47,508 bases of DNA from positions 1 through 47,508 of the forward strand of contig JAEWGL010000252.1 in the NCBI GenBank assembly GCA_023388335.1, in the 5' to 3' direction. Source of the DNA: Pseudomonadota bacterium. Lineage in GTDB: Bacteria; Pseudomonadota; Gammaproteobacteria; Pseudomonadales; Pseudomonadaceae. Below are positions 22,982-28,924 of the stretch, piece by piece. Both the position numbers and the translations under genes were made by a program. Position 1 is the first letter of the stretch. Each line of letters opens with the position of its first letter. Under the pieces are notes generated by a model. It was not told where the DNA came from and did not search any database. It saw only the letters and a program-made list of their open reading frames with translations.

Positions 22982-23290
22982 TCACTCCTCCTGCAGCTGA
23001 TCAACGCCGTGGATATGCTCCATCCAGCGCTTCGAGGCATGGATCAGCATCTCGATATCCCGCTCGTTGAAGCAGCGCATCTCGTTCGGGACGATCTTCA
23101 GATCGAGCACCGCCAGAATCTGGGCGAACTGCTCAAACTTCTCCGGTTTCATTCGGCTAATCGTTGCCTCATCGCAACCCACTGCAATCGCTACTGGCGC
23201 ATTGCCCACAGACGCAAGCTTCTGCACGATGAAGTGGTAATTCTTGCGGGCCCTTACAGCCTGGTCCTGGCTTAATTGGTTCGTGGTCAT
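22982..23290 (-). CDS. CII-like transcription regulator
   Basis: The 102-residue protein has a CII-type helix-turn-helix: VAIAVGCDEATISRMKPEKFEQFAQILAVLDLKIV at about 33-67. The ATISRMK recognition helix is typical of phage CII regulators. In lambda CII activates the establishment promoter for the repressor and favours lysogeny. It lies between the Cro-like and O-like genes, exactly as cII does. The C-terminal third is unlike lambda CII. Starts 2 bp after the Cro-like stop. Confidence 0.85.
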   Translation of the reverse strand: MTTNQLSQDQAVRARKNYHFIVQKLASVGNAPVAIAVGCDEATISRMKPEKFEQFAQILAVLDLKIVPNEMRCFNERDIEMLIHASKRWMEHIHGVDQLQEE

Positions 23291-23292
23291 GG

Positions 23293-23526
23293 TTAGGCCG
23301 CCGACGCTAGTTCAGGCCAAATCACGGTCCAGTCATTTGGGCGGAGGGACTGCCGGGTCAACAGGCCGCGCGACTCCCGCTCAAGAGACGAGGCCACGCT
23401 TGCGGACGCTTGCTTGTTGCCATAGGCAATTTGTTTCAGGTAGCCGCGAGTGGTCCCGGTTCTTTCTACAGCCTCGTCTGAGGCCTCCTTGAGCCACTCC
23501 AATAGCTGGGTGTGTTTGGTTCGCAT
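23293..23526 (-). CDS. Cro-like / YdaS-type early regulator
   Basis: The 77-residue protein starts at the ATG at 23526 behind AGAGGAGATTC; a GTG one codon earlier is possible. The segment LLEWLKEASDEAVERTGTTRGYLKQIAYGNKQAS is a helix-turn-helix of the Cro/YdaS sort. It is the first gene of the leftward early operon and divergent from the repressor, which is the place of cro. It is expected to bind the same operators (23556-23609) and to turn down the repressor gene. Confidence 0.8.
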   Translation of the reverse strand: MRTKHTQLLEWLKEASDEAVERTGTTRGYLKQIAYGNKQASASVASSLERESRGLLTRQSLRPNDWTVIWPELASAA

Positions 23527-23552
23527 CACGAATCTCCTCTGTGATGCGTCAA

Positions 23553-23581
23553 TTATTACCGCTTGGTAACCATTAAATCAA
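23553..23581 (-). promoter_or_regulatory. Leftward early promoter (pR-like)
   Basis: On the minus strand a -35 box TTGATT (23576-23581) and a -10 box TAATAA (23553-23558) are separated by 17 bp. Operator O2 touches the -35 box and operator O1 covers the -10 box, so repressor binding would shut it off. It would transcribe the Cro-like gene and the whole replication/late operon. Confidence 0.7.
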
Positions 23582-23609
23582 TACCAGATGGTCATTTACC
23601 AAAAAGTAA
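23556..23609. promoter_or_regulatory. Repressor operator cluster O1-O3
   Basis: Three sites fit TTACC-N4-GGTAA. O1 is at 23556-23569 (perfect), O2 at 23581-23594 (one arm changed to GGTCA, first base A) and O3 at 23596-23609 (second arm AGTAA). Centres are 25 and 15 bp apart. The pattern recurs at 27072-27111, which supports it as the true operator. Confidence 0.75.
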
Positions 23610-24364
23610 TGACCGATGAGAATCGCGAAATGGAATTACGTGACGTGCGCAGGCTCAACCTGCAGAAGCTGATGGACAATGAATACGGCGCTGGGGTGCG
23701 CGGCGCTCAGTCGCGCCTGGCTGAAAAGCTCGGCAAGCCACAAAACTTCATTTCACGCTGCCTTGCAGATCCGGGAAGTCCGGGTGCAAAAACTATCGGC
23801 GAGGATTTCGCCAGAGAGATTGAGATGGCTTTTGCTGTCGAACGCTACGGCCTCGACAAGCCTTTAGAAATCTCCAGGGGCACCATTGACGTGGAAGGTC
23901 TGCCCGCCCCGCTTGCCCAGAAAATCAAGAGCTTCCGCTCGATCGTGGATGTTCCGCGCTACGACGTCGCTGGATCTATGGGCCCTGGCACGGAGCCGCC
24001 TGAAATGAACATGGTTGTTGAGCACATGAGCCTGGATGCCAACTGGGTCCGGCAGAACCTGACCTACACCAAGCTCGACAACCTCAAGCTGATCTCCGGC
24101 CGCGGCGACAGCATGGCTCCCACGATCCGCAGCGGCGACGCAGTGTTGGTGGATGCAGGCGTCACGACAGTCGAAGACGATGCGATCTACTTTTTCCTGA
24201 TGCGCGGAAAGCTGCAGATCAAGCGTATTCAGCGCGGCCTGGATGGGCTGACCATTATCTCGGACAACGGGCAGTACCCGCCGATTGAAGTGCCCGGAGA
24301 GCGAGAGTCGGACATCACTGTGCTGGCTCAGATTATCTATTGGTGGACCGGTCGGAGCTTCTAA
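23609..24364 (+). CDS. CI-like repressor with S24 autopeptidase domain
   Basis: The protein has an N-terminal helix-turn-helix (QSRLAEKLGKPQNFISRCLAD, about 34-54) and a C-terminal LexA/CI-type peptidase. Counting from the ATG at 23609 (251 residues), the self-cleavage pair is Ala121-Gly122, the catalytic Ser168 lies in GRGDSMAPT and Lys205 in LQIKRIQ. All catalytic residues are present, so RecA-stimulated cleavage and SOS induction are expected. An ATG at 23588 lies inside operator O2 and one at 23630 is also possible. The start is uncertain and 23609 is a compromise. Divergent from the Cro-like gene. Confidence 0.9.
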   Translation: MTDENREMELRDVRRLNLQKLMDNEYGAGVRGAQSRLAEKLGKPQNFISRCLADPGSPGAKTIGEDFAREIEMAFAVERYGLDKPLEISRGTIDVEGLPAPLAQKIKSFRSIVDVPRYDVAGSMGPGTEPPEMNMVVEHMSLDANWVRQNLTYTKLDNLKLISGRGDSMAPTIRSGDAVLVDAGVTTVEDDAIYFFLMRGKLQIKRIQRGLDGLTIISDNGQYPPIEVPGERESDITVLAQIIYWWTGRSF

Positions 24365-24367
24365 GTC

Positions 24368-24592
24368 ATGCCCCTAACCAAGCCCAACCAGCAACTGCGC
24401 CGAGATCTCAAAGACGCGGCATTCGCCTTGGAAAGTGCCGCACTGGAGATCTTCCACAAGGCCCAAAGTTGCGAGGAGGCTGAGTTCTTGGCAGCGATGA
24501 AGCGCGTCGAAGAGCTGCATGAGCTGGCAGATCGACTCACAGGGTATGGGGGAGAAGTAAAAGCCGGTCGAGTGACAAGGACAAAGGAATGA
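24368..24592 (+). CDS. Small helical protein, first of a paralogous pair
   Basis: The 74-residue product starts 3 bp after the repressor stop, so it is probably made in lysogens from the same transcript. It is mainly helical (NQQLRRDLKDAAFALESAALEI) and ends DRLTGYGGEVKAGRVTR. The next gene encodes a protein with the same pattern (QxLxRDL, AxxLxxxAxEL, DRLxxYGEEVKxG), so the two are tandem duplicates. No known domain. Small repressor-linked genes in prophages often serve exclusion or regulation, but nothing here shows which. Confidence 0.65.
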   Translation: MPLTKPNQQLRRDLKDAAFALESAALEIFHKAQSCEEAEFLAAMKRVEELHELADRLTGYGGEVKAGRVTRTKE

Positions 24593-24828
24593 TCCAGACC
24601 AGATCCAACCAAGAACTCCAGCGCGATCTTCACGGCCTAGCCTCTGACCTCAAATGGTCTGCGGTCGAGCTGATGCGGATAGCCGAACGCCTCAGCCTGG
24701 CCGGTAACGAGCACGACGCCCAGGCAGTGATCCGGATCTGCCAGGTGATGCAGGCCGGGGAGGATCGGCTGGTGGCCTATGGGGAAGAGGTTAAGGTGGG
24801 GCAGATTGAGCGAGGCAGACTGGAATAG
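24589..24828 (+). CDS. Small helical protein, second of a paralogous pair
   Basis: The 79-residue product overlaps the first copy by ATGA. Shared positions include NQELQRDL at the start, a central alpha helix, and EDRLVAYGEEVKVGQIER at the end. The middle has diverged, so the duplication is not recent and both copies have been kept. It may form a homo- or heterodimer with the first copy, which is inference. Confidence 0.65.
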   Translation: MIQTRSNQELQRDLHGLASDLKWSAVELMRIAERLSLAGNEHDAQAVIRICQVMQAGEDRLVAYGEEVKVGQIERGRLE

Positions 24829-24942
24829 CACCGGATCATCGGCCAGGTGATCTGGCGGGGGTGAGGATTTGTAGGCGCAAAAGCGGTAAAAGAGATCATA
24901 AGCAATATGTTTTGCAAAGCATTCGGCACTCGTCGACTGCTA

Positions 24943-24971
24943 TTGAAAGTGGCTATAGTGAGGTTTACTCT
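24943..24971 (+). promoter_or_regulatory. Weak promoter candidate upstream of the 25001 gene
   Basis: A good -35 box TTGAAA (24943-24948) is followed after 17 bp by a poor -10 box TACTCT (24966-24971). A TATAGT at 24954-24959 could act as an alternative -10 but lacks a fitting -35. The 172-bp gap before the 25001 gene otherwise shows nothing clear. Confidence 0.3.
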
Positions 24972-25000
24972 CAGTGATCCGACACCATATGAGGCGTGCC

Positions 25001-25195
25001 ATGAAAGGCGAATCTGTAGCTAAAGCCTTAGCATCTGTGTTCGATCTCAGGCCGGAGCAACGAAATGCTCCGAAATTGTGCGAAAGCTATTTGAAGCCAA
25101 GCACCGGATCTGATGCAGAGTCCATGCGCTCTGATTTCCGCGCCGTTGGCGATGATATGCGCTTGGCGCTGGCTCAGTATGGCCAAAAATCGTAA
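25001..25195 (+). CDS. Small protein of unknown function
   Basis: The 64-residue product starts at MKGESVAKALASVF (25001) behind GAGGCGTGCC. Upstream in-frame starts (GTG at 24974, ATG at 24989) are possible. It is helical and mildly acidic at the C-terminus, with DFRAVGDDMRLALAQYG. It overlaps the start of the DUF2335 gene by 17 bp, which suggests co-translation. Not recognised. Confidence 0.5.
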   Translation: MKGESVAKALASVFDLRPEQRNAPKLCESYLKPSTGSDAESMRSDFRAVGDDMRLALAQYGQKS

Positions 25196-25646
25196 CCCGT
25201 CGATGCCAGCTCAGCCTGGAGCGAGACCCCAAGTTCCGATGATGCAGATAGCTGCCCAGCAGACCATAACCTCTGGGCCCATTCCGAGCGCGGCGGAAAT
25301 TGAGCGCTATGAGGCTGTCTTGCCCGGAGCCGCTGATCGGATCCTTTCTATGGCTGAAGGGAATCAGGCTAGGCGCCACCAAAGCGAGTCCTCTACCGAC
25401 GCATCAAATCAGATGCTTGCTAGCGCCAATGCACAGGCGGTGCTAGCCGGCGCCCGAGCCTCAGATGCTGCCAGCGCTGAAGCTCGCCGCAGCCAGTGGA
25501 TGGCCTTTACAATTGTCATTCTTTTCCTCGCCGCCAGTGTTGGGCTTGCCTGGAATGGCAAAGAGATCACCGCCTCGGTTCTTGGAGGAGGCGTATTGGT
25601 CGCAATTGTCACCTCATTCTTGAAAACCAGAAAAAATCCGAAATAG
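25179..25646 (+). CDS. DUF2335 membrane protein
   Basis: The 155-residue product starts at MAKNRNPSMPAQ (25179). The segment AAEIERYEAVLPGAADRILSMAEGNQARRH is the hallmark of DUF2335. Two hydrophobic helices follow (WMAFTIVILFLAASVGLAW and ASVLGGGVLVAIVTSFL), so it should sit in the inner membrane by its C-terminus. DUF2335 proteins are common in prophages and mobile regions; function unknown. A terminator stands 40 bp after the stop. Confidence 0.8.
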   Translation: MAKNRNPSMPAQPGARPQVPMMQIAAQQTITSGPIPSAAEIERYEAVLPGAADRILSMAEGNQARRHQSESSTDASNQMLASANAQAVLAGARASDAASAEARRSQWMAFTIVILFLAASVGLAWNGKEITASVLGGGVLVAIVTSFLKTRKNPK

Positions 25647-25686
25647 CGGTAATCACCCAGCGACATCAGTACTGACCAAAGACTCG

Positions 25687-25707
25687 GCCCGCCTCGGCGG
25701 GCTTTTT
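25687..25707 (+). terminator. Terminator after the DUF2335 gene
   Basis: GCCCGC, loop CTCG, GCGGGC, then five T residues. The same 21-bp core recurs at 25945-25965. Confidence 0.85.
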
Positions 25708-25806
25708 GCTGCCTGTCAACCCTGCCAAGTATCGCCACGTCGCACCGCTATCCAATGAATGCGTAGCGCCGCTATCCAACCCGATTGGATTGTCCTACAA
25801 TCTTAC

Positions 25807-25871
25807 GCGCCGAAGGATCGGCGCACCGCAATACAAAAAGCCCACCATGTCCCGCCATGTGTGGGCTTTTT
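25807..25871 (+). ncRNA. Candidate small RNA unit A: AGGA-loop hairpin plus terminator
   Basis: A 7-bp perfect stem GCGCCGA/TCGGCGC with the loop AGGA (25807-25824) is followed by an 11-bp stem built from AAAAAGCCCAC/GTGGGCTTTTT with inner pairing (25835-25871). The second element is a terminator that can work in both directions. No gene of useful length fits the region. A -10-like TACAAT at 25795 lies just upstream but lacks a clear -35 box. An ANGGA loop is the known recognition form for RsmA/CsrA proteins. Confidence 0.4.
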
Positions 25872-25913
25872 GCTTACTGGCAATATGACACCTATCAACT
25901 AGGCTTAAATCAG

Positions 25914-25965
25914 CTGAAGGATCAGCGGCCCCTTGTGAAAAGCAGCCCGCCTCGGCGGGCTTTTT
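25914..25965 (+). ncRNA. Candidate small RNA unit B: AGGA-loop hairpin plus terminator
   Basis: A short stem CTGA/TCAG, extendable by one pair, carries the loop AGGA (25914-25925). It is followed by a terminator with stem GCCCGC/GCGGGC and five T residues (25945-25965). A weak promoter-like pair TTGCTT ... TATCAA with 17-bp spacing precedes it. The gap 25647-26033 as a whole holds only this unit, unit A and the terminator at 25687. Confidence 0.35.
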
Positions 25966-26033
25966 CATGGCTGCGTGATGGCTCTGATCCAGAATGATAA
26001 GATCGCCGCTCAATTTTTTTGGGAGGGATGCCC

Positions 26034-26606
26034 ATGCGGGGCTTTGGGATCTTGGCGATTGTCGCCGGTGCACTTGTTGTTATCGCGGCCATGATGATGG
26101 ACGTATCAGTGCCCTCGGGACTTGGCCGAGTCAACAACCTAGGCTTAATGGCCGAGCGGCAGAACTACACGATCATAGGTGGTATTTTGCTGCTTGCGGG
26201 TATTCTCATGGCAATGCGTAGCGGCCGCCGTAGCTCCGCCGATATCTCTACTGCCAATGACGCCCGGGCCTGTCCAATGTGTGCTGAGCAGATCAAGCGA
26301 GCCGCCATCAAATGCAAGCACTGTGGCGCAGATGTCGGCCCCGCTAACGCTCCGCAGCTCAAGTACGGATGGGTTGCATCTATTCCTTGTCGGCCAGGTG
26401 ACGAGCAAGACAGAGCGAATGAAGCGATCACCGCGCTTGGCTTTCGGGCCGTGCCTATGGACGGGCCCAATGTTGGCGCCGGTCCTTTCGAAACGAAGGA
26501 AGAGGCGAAGCTTGCGGCGCAGCGACTCTCCCAAGAGCACAAGATCTTCGCCAGCGTGGACTACCGCGACATTGTGAGCGGGAAATTCCCACCTCTGCCC
26601 GACTGA
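26034..26606 (+). CDS. Membrane protein with zinc ribbon and SPOR-like C-terminus
   Basis: The 190-residue product starts at MRGFGILAIVAG (26034) behind GGGAGGG. Two membrane helices lie at about 4-22 and 46-62. A zinc ribbon follows, CPMCAEQIKRAAIKCKHCG, with cysteines at 80, 83, 94 and 97. The C-terminal 85 residues (YGWVASIPC...VGAGPFETKEEAKLAAQRL) resemble a SPOR domain, which binds bare peptidoglycan glycan strands. The combination suggests an inner-membrane protein, but the side on which each soluble domain lies is unclear. The closing terminator is at 26627-26648. Confidence 0.7.
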   Translation: MRGFGILAIVAGALVVIAAMMMDVSVPSGLGRVNNLGLMAERQNYTIIGGILLLAGILMAMRSGRRSSADISTANDARACPMCAEQIKRAAIKCKHCGADVGPANAPQLKYGWVASIPCRPGDEQDRANEAITALGFRAVPMDGPNVGAGPFETKEEAKLAAQRLSQEHKIFASVDYRDIVSGKFPPLPD

Positions 26607-26626
26607 CTTTTGAAAAGCACATGAGT

Positions 26627-26648
26627 CCGCCGCTGAGCGGGCTTTTTT
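26627..26648 (+). terminator. Terminator after the zinc-ribbon gene
   Basis: CCGC, loop TGA, GCGG, extended by flanking G and C bases, followed by a run of T residues on the plus strand. Confidence 0.6.
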
Positions 26649-26712
26649 GTGCCTGCTTCCCAGAGGAGTACAAATGTGCTCCGGCGCTCTTGCCTTTCCT
26701 TAAAGGATAAAA

Positions 26713-26732
26713 TACTGTTCATCCATACAGTA
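26713..26732 (+). promoter_or_regulatory. LexA (SOS) box upstream of the DUF1654 gene
   Basis: TACTGTTCATCCATACAGTA fits the LexA rule CTG-N10-CAG with the extra outer TA/TA pairs. It lies 16 bp before the start codon and next to the AAAGGAG ribosome site. The gene should be off until DNA damage. Confidence 0.8.
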
Positions 26733-26747
26733 AAGGAGTGATCCACC

Positions 26748-27011
26748 ATGGCTAAAGCCAAGCCCGCGACAAAATCCCGAGCCCCTGCCCCGCCTACACC
26801 ATTTGATCTGATGGCGGTGCGCATTCAGAAGATCATCAATTCACCGGATGCGCAGAAGGCTAAGTCTGCCGTGGTTGAGAAGGCGCCGCATGAATCCCAG
26901 GAGAACTGGGAGCGATTCCTTGGCGAGGTTGCCGAGAACGACAATGTTTCTATGGATCATCGTGATGACGGCTCCGTGCGGCTGGCCTGGACCGTGCCTG
27001 ACGAAGACTGA
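26748..27011 (+). CDS. DUF1654 protein under SOS control
   Basis: The 87-residue product starts at MAKAKPATKSRAPAPP, 12 nt after an AAAGGAG ribosome site. The middle (FDLMAVRIQKIINSPDAQKAKSAVVEK...NWERFLGEVAENDNV) and the end (DDGSVRLAWTVPDED) match DUF1654, a family of Pseudomonas chromosomes and prophages. A LexA box precedes it and a terminator follows at 27030-27052, so it is a single-gene SOS unit. Its function is not established; the setting suggests a role in the DNA-damage or induction response. Confidence 0.85.
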   Translation: MAKAKPATKSRAPAPPTPFDLMAVRIQKIINSPDAQKAKSAVVEKAPHESQENWERFLGEVAENDNVSMDHRDDGSVRLAWTVPDED

Positions 27012-27029
27012 TTTCTTGTATTCCATCTT

Positions 27030-27052
27030 GCCCGCTGCGTGCGGGCTTTTTT
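27030..27052 (+). terminator. Terminator after the DUF1654 gene
   Basis: GCCCGC, loop TGCGT, GCGGGC, then six T residues. It isolates the SOS unit from the early promoter downstream. Confidence 0.85.
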
Positions 27053-27071
27053 GTGGGTGCGAGAAAATTTA

Positions 27072-27111
27072 TTACCAAACGGTATTGACTTAAATTATTA
27101 CCATGCGGTAA
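27072..27111. promoter_or_regulatory. Second repressor operator cluster O4-O5
   Basis: TTACC-N4-GGTAT at 27072-27085 and TTACC-N4-GGTAA at 27098-27111 have centres 26 bp apart, matching the 25-bp O1-O2 spacing. The first touches the -35 box and the second covers the -10 box, as at the leftward promoter. The CI-like repressor should therefore control this promoter too. Confidence 0.75.
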
Positions 27112-27114
27112 CTT
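27085..27114 (+). promoter_or_regulatory. Rightward early promoter (pL-like)
   Basis: A -35 box TTGACT (27085-27090) is followed by TAACTT (27109-27114) with an 18-bp spacer. It faces the long accessory/recombination operon, and the predicted start is near 27121. Confidence 0.7.
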
Positions 27115-27120
27115 TAATTC

Positions 27121-27427
27121 ATCGAGACGGCACAGCCCCTCGGGAGGCCCTCAAGCCGACCGCTCTTTAAAAATCAGCGCAACAACCAACAGACCGCATT
27201 GCCTCTACCGGCGACCGGCGATCAGACAGCCCCGAAAGGCTGCCCACGACAGGGAGAACCCTGTACGGCTGACGAAGGTGAAACGCCTTAACCGAGAGAA
27301 CGACCCGGGCATGCAATGCGCCCCGCCATCCCGGCGGTAATGGGACAGAACGATTCACTGAAGCACCTGGGCGACCGGGTGCTCACCAAAGTCACTTGCA
27401 CCAGGTGGCTTTGGTGAATGGAGGTGA
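27121..27427 (+). ncRNA. Structured leader RNA of the rightward early operon
   Basis: Between the promoter and the ribosome site lie about 300 nt without a gene. A boxA (CGCTCTTTAA) is at 27161-27170. At least seven hairpins follow: 27208-27218 (CCGG stem), 27227-27242 (5 bp), 27249-27264 (6 bp, loop AGAA), 27275-27289 (6 bp, loop AAA), 27323-27337 (5 bp), 27362-27383 (9 bp, loop GCGA) and 27384-27416 (12 bp with one G-U pair, 9-nt loop). No T-run follows any of them, so they are not terminators. The last stem ends just before the GGAGGTGA ribosome site and leaves it free. I read this as an antitermination or regulatory RNA. Confidence 0.65.
27161..27170 (+). promoter_or_regulatory. boxA-like antitermination element
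   Basis: CGCTCTTTAA matches the boxA consensus of lambda nut and rRNA leader sites, where NusB and NusE bind nascent RNA. It lies about 40 nt into the predicted early transcript, the usual place for a nut site. Confidence 0.65.
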
Positions 27428-27430
27428 CAG

Positions 27431-27997
27431 ATGCCAAGAGGACTTATTTGCGGTGTCGGAATAACTGACGAGAAAACTTCGAACAGCTGCCCTTTCTACA
27501 GCCGCTGGCGAGGGATGATTAAGCGCTGCTACTCGGTCGATCCCAATAGATACGGGGCTTATGAAGGCTGTCAGGTGGCTGAGGAATGGCTGACGTTTAG
27601 CAAGTTCAAGTCTTGGATGATGGCGCAACCCTGGGAGGGAAATCATCTGGACAAAGACATTCTCAGCCCTGGCGAAAAGTGTTACTCGCCAGAAACAAGT
27701 GTGTTCGTACCCATCTGGATAAACACGCTGCTCAACGACTGTCGCTTGCGATGCGGATCCCTGCCTACAGGCGTTTACCAATTTCGAAAAAGGTATGTAG
27801 CCCGCGTTCACCGAGGGCATGGCAGTCGCTTGTTCCTGGGCAGCTTCGAATCCCCTGGCGAAGCCCACAAGGCCTGGGCCATTGCCAAGTCTTCCGTAAT
27901 AAGAAAAACCGTCGACAGATACCGAACTACCGATCGGTTTGATGAGCGAATCTGCAAAGCGCTGCTTGATCGCGCCAACGAACTGATTACGGCATGA
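27431..27997 (+). CDS. AP2-domain homing-type nuclease
   Basis: This 188-residue protein is the first gene of the early operon. The N-terminal half (YSRWRGMIKRCYS...YEGCQVAEEWLTFSKFKSWM...LDKDILSPG) matches a family of small phage nucleases in which conserved Trp, Cys and Asp residues form the core. The C-terminal AP2-like segment is GVYQFRKRYVARVHRGHG...LGSFESPGEAHKAWA (about 115-155). It is related in design to the HNH/AP2 protein at 18630-19238, although the catalytic part differs. Such genes move between phages as selfish elements. The ribosome site is GGAGGTGA. Confidence 0.75.
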   Translation: MPRGLICGVGITDEKTSNSCPFYSRWRGMIKRCYSVDPNRYGAYEGCQVAEEWLTFSKFKSWMMAQPWEGNHLDKDILSPGEKCYSPETSVFVPIWINTLLNDCRLRCGSLPTGVYQFRKRYVARVHRGHGSRLFLGSFESPGEAHKAWAIAKSSVIRKTVDRYRTTDRFDERICKALLDRANELITA

Positions 27998-28059
27998 AAT
28001 CAACTTCCCGGTGCGCCTCAAGCGGGGCGCATCAGGGGGAATGTGATCTGGAGAAGAAC

Positions 28060-28338
28060 ATGAGCAGGAAATTCCCATTCACCGCCTGGGCACTGGGCGG
28101 GACCTTCATCCCCAAGCAAGTTGAAATCACCGAACCACGCTGGGCGAGCGGTAACTGGCTCCAGTCCAGCGGCACCGCCGTTTACCACGTATCCGATCTT
28201 TTCGAAACCAAGGGGGAGGCCATCGCCAGGGGCCGGGAAAAGATCGAGCAGCAAGAGGCGAGAATCGCGAAACAGCAAGCGGGCATCGCGAAAAAGCGCG
28301 CAAACCTCGATAAGCACGACGACGCCGCCGGGGAGTAG
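28060..28338 (+). CDS. Small coiled-coil protein of unknown function
   Basis: The 92-residue product starts at MSRKFPFTAWALGG behind TCTGGAGAAGAAC. An earlier ATG at 27994 overlaps the nuclease stop as ATGA but has no good ribosome site. The N-terminal half is beta-like (ITEPRWASGNWLQSSGTAVYHVSDLF). The C-terminal half is a strongly charged coiled coil (KIEQQEARIAKQQAGIAKK). I do not recognise it. Confidence 0.6.
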   Translation: MSRKFPFTAWALGGTFIPKQVEITEPRWASGNWLQSSGTAVYHVSDLFETKGEAIARGREKIEQQEARIAKQQAGIAKKRANLDKHDDAAGE

Positions 28339-28587
28339 GACAACCAGCGTCACGACAGCCTGTCGTTAACTGCCCGATGCCCTGTTCCCCATCGCAGGCT
28401 GCATCGGAGATTGATCGGAGCGTGCTCAAGCGAGCTGCAGCGCTAGGATCGCAAAGACCCGTGAACCTCCTGAGCCGGTATGAGCGAGACGGCCAATACC
28501 AGAAACGCGGCGGGAACCAAGCAGGGGTAGCGCCCTGGTGTTCCGATCAATCTCCGATGCATCCCGCATCCCCTTCCCTTCACATAC

Positions 28588-28670
28588 GACCGCATCAGGC
28601 AGATGCCAGGCCCGCGTCCTCACGGCGCGCGGGGTTTGGTCACCTCGCCCGGCATTTGCCTAATGCGGTC
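28588..28670 (+). repeat. Large imperfect inverted repeat in a gene-free gap
   Basis: Arms of 20 bp at 28588-28607 (GACCGCATCAGGCAGATGCC) and 28651-28670 match each other as reverse complements in 18 of 20 positions. The 43 bp between them are GC-rich and can pair further. There is no T-run after it. It ends about 15 bp before the start of the next gene. The gap 28339-28684 shows no convincing gene and no other clear signal. Confidence 0.7.
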
Positions 28671-28684
28671 TAGAGGACCTTCCC

Positions 28685-28924
28685 ATGTGCGATTGCAGAC
28701 AGAAATTCGAAAAGGCGGCGGCAGAGCGGCACCCGGAAATTAACGGCGCCAAGGCGACCCTACAGGGTTACATGCTCATTCCAGCCGGCCGCCAATATGC
28801 GGAATGCGAGGTCGCCGGAACCCGCACCACCGCCAAAGGCAAAGAAGTGAAAGCCAAGGCGACCATCAACGTGCTTGGCAACTACTGCATGTTCTGCGGC
28901 GAGAAGCATCCGGAGGCTGCATGA
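28685..28924 (+). CDS. Small cysteine-pair protein
   Basis: The 79-residue product begins MCDCRQKFEKAAAER and ends GNYCMFCGEKHPEAA. Two Cys-X-X-Cys or Cys-X-Cys pairs, one at each end, could bind a zinc ion together. The middle is beta-like with AECEVAGTRTTAKGKEVKAKA. Found as the first of a chain of overlapping small genes. Unknown function. Confidence 0.7.
   Translation: MCDCRQKFEKAAAERHPEINGAKATLQGYMLIPAGRQYAECEVAGTRTTAKGKEVKAKATINVLGNYCMFCGEKHPEAA

Noticed and set aside
27121..27997. Group I intron or retron made of the structured leader plus the nuclease gene
   Set aside because: No interrupted gene is found on either side, the hairpins are simple and lack a visible catalytic core, and no reverse transcriptase is present.
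28377..28673. A 98-residue frame in the gap before 28685
   Set aside because: It has no ribosome site, runs through the large inverted repeat, and shows a shuffled, proline/arginine/serine-rich composition.
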